Positions 1 through 8,454 of a stretch of 64,000 nt of DNA are shown here, one piece after another (within the stretch, counting starts at the first letter, position 1; each line of letters starts with the position of its first letter). The stretch spans positions 1 through 64,000 of the forward strand of contig JAEUUC010000008.1 of the NCBI GenBank assembly GCA_016787665.1, read 5' to 3'. Below the pieces are notes generated by a model. It searched no databases, was not told the DNA's origin, and saw nothing but the letters and a program-made list of their open reading frames with translations. Source of the stretch: Cyclobacteriaceae bacterium (GTDB lineage: Bacteria > Bacteroidota > Bacteroidia > Cytophagales > Cyclobacteriaceae). The translations under genes and the position numbers were made by a program.

Positions 1-1852
1 TGTATCCGTTATTGGCCACGGTATTTCCGGATGCTGCGCCCCCGTTCCAGTTGTTTCCGCCCTGAATTTTGGACAGGCTGTTTCCAGTGGCGTTGAGGTT
101 GAGCAGGTCGGGTAATGTCCACTCCACTTGCTCATCCACCGTGTTACAGGCTGAGGCGGCCGTAGTGCCGCGGATGAAGAAATCGATGTTGGTGGGGTTG
201 GTGACAATGCGATTAACAAGATTATTGGATGTCAGTGTGGTAATGCCGCAAACCCCATTGTAGGTTACCTCACAGGTTACCAAATCGCCTGCGGCAAGCG
301 AAGCGTTGCTGTATGTGGCGCTATTTGTACCTACCGGACTGCCGTTGAGCCGCCATTGATAGGTTAATGCAGTGGCACCAGATAACGTAGCTGAAAAACT
401 ACCGGTACTTAGATTTCCGACTTTCACTCCCGTTATGGTACCACCCACGGTATTTATCGAACAGTCGGCTAGGAGTGGCAGAGTTGGTATCAGAGCACTG
501 ACAAACAACACGCTCCCGTTCTTGTAATAGCGCACGACTCCGGCTTCCACAGCAATGCGCAGCACATCACCGGTGGTATAGGTTCCACCGGTTATCCGGT
601 TTCCACTTCCTTCTTCGCGGATCTCCAGAATTCCACCGGCATTCAGGTAGAAGGCGTAGCGGATCGATGTCCAGTCGGCATTCAGATTAGTGGAGCTCAG
701 GCCAATCATGCGAAGGGTAGTGGTTTCGCTGGCCGTGAATTCCAAATACCCGTTGTTGCTCACTGTATTCCATGAAGCAGCACCTCCGTTCCAGGCGCCT
801 CCACCTTGTACCTTGGTCAGGTTGTTCCCGGAAGCGCTGTTGTTGGTCAAATCGGCCAGTCGCCATACTACGTTTTCCTCTATGAAGTTACAGGCCGAGG
901 AGGCGGCTGTGCCCTGGGTAAAAAATTCGATACCCACGGGTGCGGCAAACGAAATGTTGAAGTAGGCGGATTGATTACATTCAAGTGCTGTTCGATTGGC
1001 TACCGAAAGGGCTGACGGGAAAGGAATTAGCTCGCTAAGTGTTCCAATGGTAAAAAAGCTAACCCCGTTATAACTGCCAATCCACATTGTGGCGGCACTG
1101 GTTACGTTAGTGGCAAAGGTGTTGGCTGAAATAAGGTTCACGCCATTGCGCCAGATATTCCCCTGGGTTCCGTTTCGTTGGAACGTGCCAACCGACAACC
1201 CGGTGTTCCAGGCACCAGCAACTTGAACACGACCTCCAGTTCCAATGTTACCGAGGTCCAGGTAAGTAATTCCGTCACCCCAGGGAGCATGAATATTATA
1301 CCGGTTTGCCCCGCCATCGCCATTTGAGAGCAGGGATGAATTGATGGTGTTACTTCGAAAAACCGCGCTGGTTGTTGTAATATTTCCTGCTGTGGTTGCC
1401 TGCGCAGCCGTAAGGGTTGATTGTAAAGTTTGACCCCCGGAGAAAGTGAGAGTAGGTCGGCCGTTTTGCGTTTCAACCACTCCGCTGGTTACGATTCGCG
1501 GTTGTGACGCCAAAGTGCCCTGAGTTGCATTTCGACCCAGGCCGCTTTGGTCATACCAGATCGAAACAAAACCATCTCCACCGCCCACAAAAGCCAGAAG
1601 GCTGGTGAGGTCTAAATTACCCGATCCATCAAAACCGATGTTTTGAGTTGTGTTATCGCTGCTTCTTCGTACCTGAATGGCAGGGCCTCCATAAGTCGTA
1701 CTCAATTGCCGTAGGGAATAAGCGGCCGCGGCAGGGCTCGCGGCCGTCAGCCCAGCTCTGTCCAAGGTATTCTGTGCTTGCGCTCCGGATGTCCAAAAGC
1801 AACACACCGCAATAAACAAAACCAGGAGCTTTGAACGAGTAGAAGTTTTCAT
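1..1852 (-). CDS. Large repetitive secreted surface protein, partial (C-terminus off left edge)
   Basis: An open frame runs without a stop from an ATG at 1852 to the left edge (about 617 codons). It starts with a signal peptide (about residues 1-26, ending AQAQ). Next comes a lectin/LamG-like region with the phrase SIWYDQSGLGRNA, seen in Bacteroidetes concanavalin-A-like adhesin domains. Two copies of a repeat of about 150 residues follow; both contain a ...SACN...E.V.W.L.DL...A.GN.L.K.QGG..WNGGAAS.NTV.NNGY stretch. A PKD/Ig-like TYQWRLNGSPVGTN segment lies between them. Proteins of this design are usually exported by the type IX system and anchored or released at the surface, but the C-terminal sorting domain would be outside the window. 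A TAATTTTG promoter box lies 24 nt upstream. Function beyond adhesion or carbohydrate binding is not inferable. Confidence 0.8.
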   Translation of the reverse strand, partial: MKTSTRSKLLVLFIAVCCFWTSGAQAQNTLDRAGLTAASPAAAAYSLRQLSTTYGGPAIQVRRSSDNTTQNIGFDGSGNLDLTSLLAFVGGGDGFVSIWYDQSGLGRNATQGTLASQPRIVTSGVVETQNGRPTLTFSGGQTLQSTLTAAQATTAGNITTTSAVFRSNTINSSLLSNGDGGANRYNIHAPWGDGITYLDLGNIGTGGRVQVAGAWNTGLSVGTFQRNGTQGNIWRNGVNLISANTFATNVTSAATMWIGSYNGVSFFTIGTLSELIPFPSALSVANRTALECNQSAYFNISFAAPVGIEFFTQGTAASSACNFIEENVVWRLADLTNNSASGNNLTKVQGGGAWNGGAASWNTVSNNGYLEFTASETTTLRMIGLSSTNLNADWTSIRYAFYLNAGGILEIREEGSGNRITGGTYTTGDVLRIAVEAGVVRYYKNGSVLFVSALIPTLPLLADCSINTVGGTITGVKVGNLSTGSFSATLSGATALTYQWRLNGSPVGTNSATYSNASLAAGDLVTCEVTYNGVCGITTLTSNNLVNRIVTNPTNIDFFIRGTTAASACNTVDEQVEWTLPDLLNLNATGNSLSKIQGGNNWNGGAASGNTVANNGY

Positions 1853-1875
1853 TCGGATGGATTACCTATCAAATC

Positions 1876-1883
1876 CAAAATTA
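1876..1883 (-). promoter_or_regulatory. Putative -7 promoter box (TAATTTTG)
   Basis: On the minus strand this reads TAATTTTG, an exact match to the Bacteroidetes TAnnTTTG -7 consensus, 24 nt upstream of the ATG of the surface protein. A good TTG -33 element at the usual spacing is not evident. Confidence 0.45.
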
Positions 1884-2181
1884 ATCAATATTCTCACAAG
1901 CCTCTGTCGATACGAAGCTTACCGGGGCATCAGGGATTACAAAAAATCAAGAAATTCTTACATGCCTGGTTTTGCCCATCAAACGATGTAGAAGTCAGAA
2001 ATGGCTGGGGTTGAAGCTGACATGATTTGACTTCGGTACTGAAAGCACTAAATCGTTCTTCGCGTGGCCTTCGCAGCCGGTTTATTGGACTGAAAAGAGC
2101 GAAAAAAGTACATGAACTTCCCCGGCATTGGGCCGATTCGATTGGATCAATAAAGTCAGCCTTGCCGGAGGAGAATGGGAA
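1884..2181. other. Intergenic stretch without recognisable gene
   Basis: Together with the promoter box this is a 329-bp gap between the surface-protein start and the hypE stop. I found no coding frame with a plausible start, no strong hairpin with a T-run and no RNA gene. It presumably holds the upstream control region of the leftward surface protein and the 3' untranslated end of the hyp operon. Confidence 0.4.
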
Positions 2182-3231
2182 CTAACAGATTCTCGGCAGT
2201 TGATCTCCGGTGAGGTAATTGACAACCCGCTGGCCCCCGATGCTGCTGGCTAAAATCACTTGCCCGGGGTGCGCACCCACGATCTCGCCAATGGCGCACG
2301 CGTTTTTTCCAAGTCCGTCCGCACGCATCTGAGTCACCACGTCATCCGTAACGGAGCCGTCCACGACCGCAATAAAAATCCCTTCGTTCGCCACATACAA
2401 CGGGTCAAGCCCCAGCATTTCGCATGCGCCTGAAACTTGCTCGTCAATAGGCAGAAACTTCTGATGCAGCGTTACACCCACGTTGGCCAGGTCGGCAATC
2501 TCATTCAATACGGTGGCCACCCCACCGCGTGTGGGGTCGCGCAGGAAGTGAATTTGCTCACCAAACTGATCTAGCAGTTTTTTCACCAGGTGATTAAGCG
2601 GAGCGGTGTCGCTGGTAATAGTTGTCTCGAACTCTAAGCCCTGGCGTTTGCTCATGATGGCCATGCCGTGTGCGGCCAGGTTACCACTGATGACAACACG
2701 ATCGCCAGCCTTTACCCGTTGGTGGCGGATGTCGGCCCGGGGGTGTAGTTCACCGATGCCGGATGTGTTGATGAACATATGGTCACCTTTTCCCTTTTCG
2801 ACCACCTTGGTGTCTCCGGTAACAATCTGAACTCCGGCTGCATCAGCCGCCTGACGGATCGTAACCAGCACTGCCCAAAACTCTTCCATGCGCAAACCTT
2901 CCTCCAAAATGAAACTCAGCGACAGGTACTTCGGAATGGCGCCACACATGGCCAGGTCATTGACCGAACCATTTACCGCCAGGTCACCGATGTTGCCGCC
3001 CGGAAAGAAAATGGGAGACACCACGTAGCTGTCGGTTGAAAATGCTACCCGGCCATTAAGGTTGAGCACCGCTCCATCGTGTTGTTGATTGAGGTGTTCA
3101 TTTTTAAGTACATCGAATACACCCGCCTCCAGCAAGCGATGAGTCAGCAAGCCACCGCTGCCATGACCCAGTGTGATGACGTCAAAGTCAAGTTTAGGCA
3201 TGGGGCAGTTCAGCATCGCGGGCATAGTCAT
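2182..3231 (-). CDS. hypE: Hydrogenase maturation factor HypE (carbamoyl dehydratase)
   Basis: HypE accepts a carbamoyl group from HypF on its C-terminal cysteine and dehydrates it with ATP to the thiocyanate that supplies the CN ligands of the NiFe site. The protein ends in the diagnostic PRIC tetrapeptide. Its N-terminal half shows the AIR-synthase-like nucleotide fold (HGSGG near the start, FSTDSYVVSP, GDTKVV, DPTRGGVATVLNE). An in-frame start at 3279 would overlap hypD by 46 bp and add 16 atypical residues. The ATG at 3231, two bases past the hypD stop, gives 349 residues, normal for the family, and puts the conserved ITLGHGSGG near the N-terminus. It is the last gene of the leftward maturation operon. 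Confidence 0.95.
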   Translation of the reverse strand: MTMPAMLNCPMPKLDFDVITLGHGSGGLLTHRLLEAGVFDVLKNEHLNQQHDGAVLNLNGRVAFSTDSYVVSPIFFPGGNIGDLAVNGSVNDLAMCGAIPKYLSLSFILEEGLRMEEFWAVLVTIRQAADAAGVQIVTGDTKVVEKGKGDHMFINTSGIGELHPRADIRHQRVKAGDRVVISGNLAAHGMAIMSKRQGLEFETTITSDTAPLNHLVKKLLDQFGEQIHFLRDPTRGGVATVLNEIADLANVGVTLHQKFLPIDEQVSGACEMLGLDPLYVANEGIFIAVVDGSVTDDVVTQMRADGLGKNACAIGEIVGAHPGQVILASSIGGQRVVNYLTGDQLPRIC

Positions 3232-3233
3232 AT

Positions 3234-4331
3234 TCAGGCTTCGTGAAGTGTTTGTGCATATTGATAGTAGGCTGCGCACGCACCCTCGCTGCTGACCATC
3301 GGGGCACCGAGCGGATGCTCAGGTTTGCAACGCGTGCCAAACATGGGACATTGGTGTGGCTTTTTCATCCCTTTCATGATTTCACCCGAGATGCAATCGG
3401 GATTCTCTTTGACAGCCGTTTCGGCTAACTTGAATTTGGCCCGTGCATTATAACCTGAGTAGTCGCCCTTTACTTCCAGGCCACTTAGTGGAATGGTGCC
3501 GATTCCCCTCCAGGCGCGATCGCTTACATCAAACACCTGGTTGATTACATCTTGTGCCAGCCGATTACCTTCGCGGGTCACCACGCGGGCGTATTGATTC
3601 TCGAGGCGCGCCTCGCCACGCTCCAGCTGCTGCACCGCCATTAGTATGCCTTGCAGCAAGTCCACGGGTTCAAACCCGGTTACAACGATGGGCGTCTGAT
3701 ATTTGGCTACGATTGGGTCATATTCATTCATCCCCATAATCGTACACACGTGCCCTGCGGCCAGGAAGGCGTCAATGCGGGTTTCCGGATCCGAGAGAAT
3801 GGCCTCCATGGCGGGCGGCACAAGTACATGTGACGCCAGAATGCTATAGTTGCGAATCCCCATTTTGTCGGCCTGCACGACCGAGAGCGCATTGGCCGGT
3901 GCAGTGGTCTCAAAACCCACAGCAAAAAACACCACTTCACGTTCCGGATGTTCAGCGGCCAGTCTGACCGCCTCGAGCGGTGAATAAACGATGCGCACAT
4001 CGGCACCGCGGGCTTTCGCTTCTAATAAGCTCATGGCCGAACCCGGCACGCGTAGCATGTCACCAAATGAACAGAGGATGACCTCTTGGCGCAGCGCCAG
4101 CAGAATAGCTTCATCGATAATGCCGAGCGGAGTTACACATACCGGGCAGCCCGGACCATGCACCATGGTGATGGCGTTGGGCAACATGTCCAGTATTCCG
4201 TTCTTCACCAGGCTGTGGGTTTGACCGCCACAGATTTCCATGATCGTCCAGGGCCGGGTGGTGATGCGGTGGATTTCCTGCAAATATTGCCGGACCAGTT
4301 CCTGATCGCGATACTCGGAAATAAACTTCAT
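3234..4331 (-). CDS. hypD: Hydrogenase maturation factor HypD (Fe-(CN)2CO assembly scaffold)
   Basis: HypD is the [4Fe-4S] scaffold that, with HypC, holds the iron while the CN and CO ligands are added. The 365 residues match the usual length. Diagnostic segments are [12 protein letters not shown] near residue 35, [11 protein letters not shown] near 60, [11 protein letters not shown] in the middle, and a C-terminal cysteine-rich region with [10 protein letters not shown] followed by CPMFGTRC and CAAYYQY that binds the cluster. The start overlaps the hypC stop by 4 bp (ATGA), which implies translational coupling and fits the known HypC-HypD complex. Confidence 0.97.
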   Translation of the reverse strand: MKFISEYRDQELVRQYLQEIHRITTRPWTIMEICGGQTHSLVKNGILDMLPNAITMVHGPGCPVCVTPLGIIDEAILLALRQEVILCSFGDMLRVPGSAMSLLEAKARGADVRIVYSPLEAVRLAAEHPEREVVFFAVGFETTAPANALSVVQADKMGIRNYSILASHVLVPPAMEAILSDPETRIDAFLAAGHVCTIMGMNEYDPIVAKYQTPIVVTGFEPVDLLQGILMAVQQLERGEARLENQYARVVTREGNRLAQDVINQVFDVSDRAWRGIGTIPLSGLEVKGDYSGYNARAKFKLAETAVKENPDCISGEIMKGMKKPHQCPMFGTRCKPEHPLGAPMVSSEGACAAYYQYAQTLHEA

Positions 4332-4600
4332 GGCTGTTGGGGTTTAGGTTGGTCCGGTCCCAGGTCTTCCAATTCGCCAATCTGTTTAATGTATTCGAAT
4401 GTTTTGTGAGCCTCAGCTTCGTCAATAACGCTGATCGCCACACCCACGTGCACCAACACGTAGTCGCCTATGTTGGCCTGGGGCACCATGGCCAGGTTGA
4501 CGTCTTTCAGAATTCCGCCAAACGAAACTTTTCCTACCCGGAACGTTTCATCTAACTGGGCGGTGATCGAAGTTAATTTACCGGGGATGGCGAGGCACAT
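4328..4600 (-). CDS. hypC: Hydrogenase assembly chaperone HypC/HybG
   Basis: This small chaperone (90 residues) carries the iron-ligand unit with HypD and delivers it to the large-subunit precursor. It begins MCLAIPGKL, the family signature in which Cys2 contacts the iron and the large subunit. The later segment [13 protein letters not shown] is also typical. The start lies 28 bp inside the hypF 3' end and the stop overlaps the hypD start by 4 bp. The last 15 or so residues are acidic and proline/glutamine-rich, which is ordinary for the family. Confidence 0.95.
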   Translation of the reverse strand: MCLAIPGKLTSITAQLDETFRVGKVSFGGILKDVNLAMVPQANIGDYVLVHVGVAISVIDEAEAHKTFEYIKQIGELEDLGPDQPKPQQP

Positions 4601-6882
4601 GTGAGTTGACTTTTACGTTGGGAGGACGCAAGGGCTGTTTGAATATGCCGGTAGGCGAGCTGACCGAAGCCGATGCACTCGTCATTAGGTGACAACTGCC
4701 GATGGAAGGCGAGCCGGTAGTTGTCCTCGAGGTGACTGATGATGAGATCAACGAGGAGCGCATTCTGAAAAACACCACCGCTGAAACAAATCGTGCGCAC
4801 CCGTTGCTCTTTCGCAATCTGACCAATCCAATTCACCAATGCGAGATGAAACTGGTAGGCCAGCTCGTGGCGCGACTCGCCATTTTGCAGATGGCGAATG
4901 AGGTATTTCAAAATTCCGGTAAGCGATACATCCTGGATGGGAGGCAAACGATGACCTCGGCCTTGCCTGGCCGCGGCTTCCAAAAAAAGCGCAGCTTCGC
5001 CTTCGTACGTGCTGCGGTCGCAAAATCCGAGAAGCGATGCTACTCCATCAAAGAGCCTGCCCAAACTGCTCGTTTTTAGCCCATTTTGGCGGTTTGATAC
5101 CTTATTATATAGTGCCCATTCGGATGTCGTGAATTTTGGCCGCAAAAGATGAGCCGCGTCCGGCAATTCGGTTGTCAGTGCCAAAGCCGCCAGCCGAGGC
5201 TCGCGCGAAAATTTGTCGCCCAGCATATGCGGGAAGTAGGGGAGATGATCTACGCGCTCAAACGCTCCGTTTTGATAACTGAAAAATTCACCGCCCCATA
5301 TTTGGCCATCCGTGCCCAATCCGGTGCCATCCCAAACAACACCCAGAACTTTTTCGGGGGTGTGCAGCAACTCGTTCTCGGCCAGTACGGCACTGAAATG
5401 CGCCAGGTGATGTTGAACGGCAGTTACCGGCACCGCCCATAAAGAGGCAAGCGACTTACCCAGTTCGCTGGAAAAGTATCGCGGATGTTCATCGATCAGA
5501 ATTTCCTGCGGCTTTGCCTTGAGCAGCTGTGTCATGTGGCCGAGTGTATGCCGATAGCTCTCCTGCGTTTCGTAGTTCTCCAAATCACCTAGGTACTGAC
5601 TGGCATACAGGTTGCCCCCGGCAAACAAAGCAAATGAGCTCTTGAGATCTGCCCCCATCGCCAGTTGTGTGTGGTGCAATGGAAGGTTGGGGTTAAGCAC
5701 CGTAGGCGCCAGGCCTCGCGACCGTCTGAGTACTACGCGTTGCTGGTGATAGGTGGTGAACTGCACCACGCTGTCGTCTTGCGGTACCACGATTTCCCGG
5801 TTGTGGGTTAGAAAGTAATCCGCGACTTCTCCCAGGTTTTGAAGCGCATCCTGATCGCGGAAAAAGATGGGTGACCCGCTGATGTTCGCACTTGTGGCTA
5901 CCAGTGGTCCGTCAAATGTTTCAGCCAGCAGGAGGAGCAACGGAGCGTACGGCATCATAACGCCCAAACGATCCAGGCCGGGCGCAATTAATTGCATGGC
6001 AGGCGTCACCGCTTCGCGTCTCAGCCGCAACAGCACGATGGGGCTTTCGGGTGACTCAAGCTCTTTGCGTTCTGCGTCTCTGATCTCAACGCAGGCTGCC
6101 GCTTGCTCAACGGAGGGAAACAGGACGGCAAATGGTTTGGTAGGTCGGTTTTTTCGGTGGCGGAGTTCCTGAATGGCACGCGCATTCCGGGCATCAACCA
6201 ATAACAGATAACCACCGATTCCTTTCACTGCGATAATGTTTCCTTGCTTCAACAGGCGAGCGGTCTCTGAAACCACAGCCGTTGTATGCGTTTGTAAGGA
6301 TACGCCTTTGGCATCGCGCAATGTCAGTTGGATCGCGCAATGCGGGCAACTGTTGGTTTGCGAAAAGAATCTACGATCCTCAGGTGACCGATATTCGGTT
6401 TCACATGCCGGGCACATGACGAACGATGCCATCGTGGTGAGCGGCCGGTCATAGGGTAGTCCCTTGATGATGGAGTACCGCGGGCCGCATTGCAGGCATG
6501 TAGTAAAAGCATAACCGGATCTTCGGTTGTTGGCGTCACGAAGATCATTTTTGCATGGTTCGCAGATCGCAAAATCGGGGGTGAGTAACAGGTTGGGTGT
6601 GCCAGAGCCATTGCTTTCGATAATCTCAAAAGTCTTAAAATCACTTTCACCTAAAGACTGCCGCGTGACGGATGTAACGACCGCATGGGCGGGCGGAGAC
6701 TGACGGAGCATATGTTCGAATTGCGTCAAAGCGGCCTCGCTGCCGCTGACTTCTGTGTGCACACCATCCGCACCATTGCTCACCCATCCCCTAAGGTGAA
6801 GTTGGTGGGCTAAATGAAACACGTAGGGTCGAAATCCCACACCCTGTACCCGGCCGCGGATATGGAAGTGAAGGGTTTCCAT
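4573..6882 (-). CDS. hypF: Carbamoyltransferase HypF
   Basis: HypF converts carbamoyl phosphate and ATP to carbamoyl-adenylate and transfers the carbamoyl to HypE. The 769 residues show the full domain order. An acylphosphatase domain comes first (about 1-90, with GRVQGVGFRPYVF), followed by two C4 zinc fingers (about 110-185, with CEPC, CLQC, CPAC and CPHC). A YrdC-like domain (about 200-385, KGIGGYLLLVDA) precedes a Kae1-like C-terminal domain (about 400-750) with the metal-binding VQHHLAHFSAVLAE segment and late FSGGVFQNALL. It starts two bases after the hypB stop. Nothing appears to be missing. Confidence 0.97.
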   Translation of the reverse strand: METLHFHIRGRVQGVGFRPYVFHLAHQLHLRGWVSNGADGVHTEVSGSEAALTQFEHMLRQSPPAHAVVTSVTRQSLGESDFKTFEIIESNGSGTPNLLLTPDFAICEPCKNDLRDANNRRSGYAFTTCLQCGPRYSIIKGLPYDRPLTTMASFVMCPACETEYRSPEDRRFFSQTNSCPHCAIQLTLRDAKGVSLQTHTTAVVSETARLLKQGNIIAVKGIGGYLLLVDARNARAIQELRHRKNRPTKPFAVLFPSVEQAAACVEIRDAERKELESPESPIVLLRLRREAVTPAMQLIAPGLDRLGVMMPYAPLLLLLAETFDGPLVATSANISGSPIFFRDQDALQNLGEVADYFLTHNREIVVPQDDSVVQFTTYHQQRVVLRRSRGLAPTVLNPNLPLHHTQLAMGADLKSSFALFAGGNLYASQYLGDLENYETQESYRHTLGHMTQLLKAKPQEILIDEHPRYFSSELGKSLASLWAVPVTAVQHHLAHFSAVLAENELLHTPEKVLGVVWDGTGLGTDGQIWGGEFFSYQNGAFERVDHLPYFPHMLGDKFSREPRLAALALTTELPDAAHLLRPKFTTSEWALYNKVSNRQNGLKTSSLGRLFDGVASLLGFCDRSTYEGEAALFLEAAARQGRGHRLPPIQDVSLTGILKYLIRHLQNGESRHELAYQFHLALVNWIGQIAKEQRVRTICFSGGVFQNALLVDLIISHLEDNYRLAFHRQLSPNDECIGFGQLAYRHIQTALASSQRKSQLTCASPSPVN

Positions 6883-6884
6883 AT

Positions 6885-7697
6885 CTAGTGTACCAGTTCA
6901 GGTTCGCGTGTCGCCATTTGGCGTTGCAGCCATTGATACCAGGAGTCCATGCCCTGGCCGGTAGTGGCCGACAGGTCTATAAACTCGAGTTGTGGATTTA
7001 CCCTTCGCGCATATTCTTTTGCCCGCTCTACATTGAAGTTTACGTACGGGAGCAGATCAATTTTGTTGATGATGCACAGTTGGCTGGAGGCAAACATATC
7101 CGGGTACTTCAGCGGTTTGTCGTCTCCTTCGGTAACCGATATGATGGCAATCCGCGAATGTTCGCCAAGGTCGAACAAGGCCGGGCACACGAGGTTGCCC
7201 ACATTTTCAATAAAGAGAATGGCATCGTCTTGCGGATTCAGTTCGTGCAGGGCGCGATGAATCATAGCGGCATCCAGGTGGCAGCCCTTTCCGGTGTTTA
7301 CCTGAACGGCTTCAACACCGGTTCGTGCGATGCGATTGGCATCATTCATCGTTTGCTGGTCGCCTTCGATTACATAAAATTTGTATTGACTCTGTAAGTC
7401 GATCAATGTGCGCTCCAGTAAGCTGGTTTTGCCCGAACCAGGAGAACTGACCAGGTTAAATGCCACAATGTGCTGTTGCCGGAAATGGTCGCGGTTGTGA
7501 CTTGCCTGTTGATTATTCTGACTGAGGATGTCCTGTTCCAACTCGATCACTCGTGAGGTGTGGGCATCACCCGGATGGTGGTGCTGGACCAGTGGACTCA
7601 GCTTGATTTCGTTCAGTGGGGTGAATCCCGACAGGGACTCACCGGCCCGCGTGATGGTGACACCGCCAGGCTGACTGCATCCGCACGTGCTGCACAT
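6885..7697 (-). CDS. hypB: Hydrogenase nickel incorporation GTPase HypB
   Basis: HypB is the SIMIBI-class GTPase that, with HypA, inserts nickel into the large subunit. It starts MCSTCGCSQPGG, the N-terminal high-affinity metal motif with cysteines 2, 5 and 7. A short histidine cluster (HHHPGDAH, residues 39-46) may give limited nickel storage. The P-loop SPGSGKT is at 85-91. Further GTPase segments are VIEGDQQT, FIENVGNLVCPA (metal/dimer site) and NKIDLLPYV (guanine specificity). The 270 residues are of normal length. It lies 36 bp downstream of hypA. Confidence 0.97.
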   Translation of the reverse strand: MCSTCGCSQPGGVTITRAGESLSGFTPLNEIKLSPLVQHHHPGDAHTSRVIELEQDILSQNNQQASHNRDHFRQQHIVAFNLVSSPGSGKTSLLERTLIDLQSQYKFYVIEGDQQTMNDANRIARTGVEAVQVNTGKGCHLDAAMIHRALHELNPQDDAILFIENVGNLVCPALFDLGEHSRIAIISVTEGDDKPLKYPDMFASSQLCIINKIDLLPYVNFNVERAKEYARRVNPQLEFIDLSATTGQGMDSWYQWLQRQMATREPELVH

Positions 7698-7733
7698 AAG
7701 GGGTACGTTTATGTTTTTTGTTCTATTGCTTTT

Positions 7734-8075
7734 CTATGAAACCGTCAGACTTTTAACCCGCAGTTCCTTGCCTTGGATGTATTCGACCAAATAGTCGTGG
7801 CATGCGGGGCAGGGTTCAAAGGGTTGCGTAATTTCAAATTCATGTTGGCATTGCAGGCAGCGGGCCCGGGCCGTGATCCGGTTTACCTGCCGTTGTGCGT
7901 TTTCCAGCACCGAGTTTTTCACACCTGCTGTCCAGGCAAAATCGAGTGCGTCCCATTCCACGCCTGCCATCGAGCCGATATCCAATTCAATGTTTTCCAC
8001 GCGCTGGGCGTTATTCTTCCGCACCTGCTCTTCAGCCAGGTCTACGATGCTCAGGACGATGGATAATTCATGCAT
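7734..8075 (-). CDS. hypA: Hydrogenase nickel metallochaperone HypA
   Basis: HypA binds nickel through its N-terminal Met-His-Glu and passes it to the hydrogenase large subunit with HypB. The chosen ATG at 8075 gives MHELSIVLSIVD and 113 residues, matching the family. A longer in-frame start at 8114 would bury the nickel-binding His2 and run into the upstream gene, so it is rejected. The zinc domain has CLQC and, 15-20 residues later, CPAC. The start lies two bases after the stop of the small membrane protein, so both are probably co-translated. Confidence 0.95.
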   Translation of the reverse strand: MHELSIVLSIVDLAEEQVRKNNAQRVENIELDIGSMAGVEWDALDFAWTAGVKNSVLENAQRQVNRITARARCLQCQHEFEITQPFEPCPACHDYLVEYIQGKELRVKSLTVS

Positions 8076-8077
8076 AG

Positions 8078-8278
8078 CTATTCGCTCGTGCGCTGTTTGC
8101 GGCTGGTGAGCCACGCGGCCACTACCACCACGGCAGCAATGGTCAACGTGAGGGGTAATGCATGTTCCGGATTGGCTACGTAGTGGCCGGGGCTGAGTGG
8201 ATTTTCACTTCCGTGTCCCGGATGGGCAATGGCCGGCATGGCCGCCAACGCCAGCAAAAGACAGATTGCTTTTTTCAT
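8078..8278 (-). CDS. Small exported membrane protein with HPGHG motif, first gene of hyp operon
   Basis: The 66-residue protein has a signal peptide (MKKAICLLLALAAMPAIA), a mature start of HPGHGSENPLSPGHYV, and one transmembrane helix (about 42-58) with a short basic tail. The mature N-terminus resembles the AHPGHG start of HupE/UreJ nickel permeases, but the rest of that multi-helix family is absent. The histidines (HPGH, PGHY, PEHA) suggest a metal-handling or anchoring role at the periplasmic face, which is inference from sequence and position. An in-frame start at 8341 would lengthen the signal sequence atypically. I do not recognise a named family. Confidence 0.7.
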   Translation of the reverse strand: MKKAICLLLALAAMPAIAHPGHGSENPLSPGHYVANPEHALPLTLTIAAVVVVAAWLTSRKQRTSE

Positions 8279-8411
8279 GTCGAACGATTTTAGAACCCAA
8301 AGTACCAAGGCAGGGTGGGCCAAAAGGATGACATAAGTCATGCAATCGGTTGAAATTGATCAGTTCAAAAATTGAGATAGTGGGGTAATGTTGTTCATTC
8401 TGTTTTTAACC

Positions 8412-8423
8412 AACCGTTCGGTT
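8412..8423. promoter_or_regulatory. Inverted repeat AACCG-TT-CGGTT, putative operator upstream of hyaA
   Basis: The inverted repeat has 5-bp arms and lies 31 bp upstream of the hydrogenase small-subunit ATG, inside the divergent region that separates the structural and maturation operons. The ACCGnnCGGT architecture recurs at 36932-36941 upstream of the DUF1704 gene. Such repeats are typical of TetR-family operators. No clear TAnnTTTG box was found in this region; TAATGTTG near 8386 is only a weak candidate. Confidence 0.4.
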
Positions 8424-8454
8424 ACCATCAAGAATCATTCTAAACAGAAAAAGC

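Noticed and set aside
1138..1476. Leftward 112-codon frame inside the surface protein
   Set aside because: It is another frame of the edge-spanning surface-protein gene, which has the coherent signal peptide and repeats.
3657..3690. tRNA-like GGTTCAAACCC stretch
   Set aside because: It lies within hypD coding sequence and no cloverleaf can be formed around it.
8386..8393. TAATGTTG as a promoter box for the hydrogenase structural operon
   Set aside because: It mismatches TAnnTTTG at a core base and lacks a suitable -33 element.
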